From an uncultured Trueperaceae bacterium (GTDB lineage Bacteria > Deinococcota > Deinococci > Deinococcales > Trueperaceae): a stretch of DNA of 7,519 bases. The notes beneath the pieces were generated by a model, which was not told the DNA's origin, did no database searches, and worked only from the letters and a program-made list of their open reading frames with translations. Below are positions 7,069 through 7,519 of this stretch, in pieces. The stretch is taken from assembly GCA_937907415.1 (NCBI GenBank), contig CALCHY010000148.1, positions 1 to 7,519 on the forward strand, read 5' to 3'. Each line of letters begins with the position of its first letter. Within the stretch, counting starts at the first letter, position 1. A program made the position numbers and the translations under genes.

Positions 7069-7086
7069 CTCCTCGCCTTCGGCGAG
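7069..7086 (-). promoter_or_regulatory. Hairpin abutting the leader Shine-Dalgarno sequence
   Basis: Read on the minus strand, CTCGCC-GAA-GGCGAG (7086-7072) forms a perfect 6-bp GC-rich stem with a 3-base loop. The AGGAG at 7073-7069 starts in the last two bases of the 3' arm, so folding would partly occlude that ribosome binding site. No T-tract follows on either strand, so this is not an intrinsic terminator. Control of TIR expression through this structure is inference. Confidence 0.35.
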
Positions 7087-7133
7087 TGAACGTCCTAGTC
7101 GGCCGATTTGCTGCCTCGTGTGGGTCGATAGTA

Positions 7134-7464
7134 TGAACCGCCCCGCATTTTCCGGAGGCTAGTTTGCTTGAGTCAGGCTGCTGCCTGACCCTGCTGGCGA
7201 TAGTACATCTGCTCGAACTCGGCCGGCGGGATGTCGCCGATGGGCTCTAGTAGCCGCTGGTGATTGAACCAGTGCACCCACTCCAGGGTGGCGATCTCAA
7301 CATCGGTAACGCCCCGCCACGGGCCCAAGTGATGAATGACTTCGGTCTTGTAGAGCCCGATGATCGTCTCAGCTAGCGCATTGTCATAGCTGTCACCGCG
7401 ACTGCCGACCGAGGCGGCGACGCCGGCCTGAGCGAGCCGCTCCGTGTAGCGGATCGAGAGATAT
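7134..7464 (-). mobile_element. IS3-family element remnant (transposase 3' part and terminal repeat)
   Basis: The terminus reads TGAACCGCCCCG at 7134-7145, a TGAAC-type end familiar from IS3-family elements of proteobacteria. It is followed by about 27 bases and the stop codon of a transposase read on the minus strand. Similarity to IS3 transposases ends near 7464-7466, inside the segment that normally carries the second catalytic Asp, so most of the element is absent from this window. Immediately beyond, an IS30-like terminal repeat starts. Whether the rest of this IS3 copy lies on the far side of that element cannot be told from this window. Confidence 0.75.
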
Positions 7465-7493
7465 TGTCTGAGTTCAACCGGTCGATGCAACAC
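7173..7493 (-). pseudogene. IS3-family transposase (integrase core), C-terminal fragment
   Basis: The peptide from QYLSIRYTERL through GSRGDSYDNALAETIIGLYK, FNHQRLLEPIGDIPPAEFE and MYYRQQ is the C-terminal half of an IS3 OrfB transposase (retroviral-type integrase core). The Glu in NALAETI is the third residue of the DDE triad. The expected HSDRG motif carrying the second Asp, which should sit just before QYLSIRY, is replaced by HRPVELR, encoded by foreign sequence from about 7466 onward. The first Asp is also absent. The GTG at 7493 is only an accidental start in that flanking DNA, and the frame continues to the window edge. The fragment cannot be catalytically active as it stands. Confidence 0.8.
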
Positions 7494-7519
7494 CTTCTTG
7501 TTGGAGTGATTGTAGCTGC
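7465..7519 (+). mobile_element. IS30-like element end (terminal inverted repeat), cut by window edge
   Basis: The stretch 7465-7492 begins TGTCTGAGTTCAACCGGTCG and ends ATGCAACA. It aligns, from memory, with the terminal repeat of IS30 (TGT, then TTCAA, GGTC and GCAACA in the same order), allowing a two-base length difference. It starts exactly where IS3 transposase similarity stops, as expected for insertion into that gene. The body of the element would lie beyond 7519. A GGAG at 7515-area is not usable to define a start, and no transposase coding sequence can be identified in the visible 55 bases. Confidence 0.5.

Noticed and set aside
7072..7086. Intrinsic terminator
   Set aside because: The stem is good, but no T-tract follows on either strand.
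1..7519. CRISPR array, tRNA, rRNA or retron-type RNA
   Set aside because: No regularly spaced direct repeats, cloverleaf-like segments, rRNA signatures or reverse-transcriptase motifs are visible.

Overview
This window reads as a short contig of accessory DNA from a GC-rich bacterium. Codon usage and IS content suggest a proteobacterium (beta/gamma, Burkholderiales or Xanthomonadales-like), but no marker gene fixes the taxon. It opens with 17 G residues, which look like a sequencing artefact at a contig edge. It closes inside insertion-sequence DNA, so it is probably one assembled contig broken at a repeat.

Layout, left to right: (1) the 3' end of an unrecognised gene on the + strand (to 206). 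(2) A non-coding stretch of about 375 bp with several inverted repeats. (3) A large + strand gene (583-4320) for a YobI/KAP-like P-loop NTPase, with two membrane segments between Walker A and Walker B and a long helical C-terminal half. (4) An 88-codon open frame overlapping its 3' end (4281-4544), with coding-like codon use but no good start; it may be a gene remnant. (5) Two convergent - strand genes in an operon-like order: a TIR-domain protein (7026-5875) followed by a protein with an N-terminal helix-turn-helix-like segment and a coiled coil (5798-4608). (6) A short leader region with a basic 15-codon ORF whose Shine-Dalgarno sequence abuts a hairpin. (7) An IS3-family remnant whose transposase reading frame is cut where an IS30-like terminal repeat begins.

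The gene set (membrane KAP-type NTPase, TIR protein with the putative catalytic Glu, HTH protein, nested IS elements) fits a defence or conflict island. That is inference from family membership and context. The most interesting observation is that the TIR protein ends in an acidic tail closing with EEDLPF. This closely resembles the C-terminal tip of bacterial single-stranded DNA-binding protein (SSB; D-D-D-I/L-P-F), the peptide used to dock DNA-repair and replication enzymes. If conserved, it would link a TIR effector to the replication/repair machinery, a possible sensing or targeting route for an abortive-infection system.
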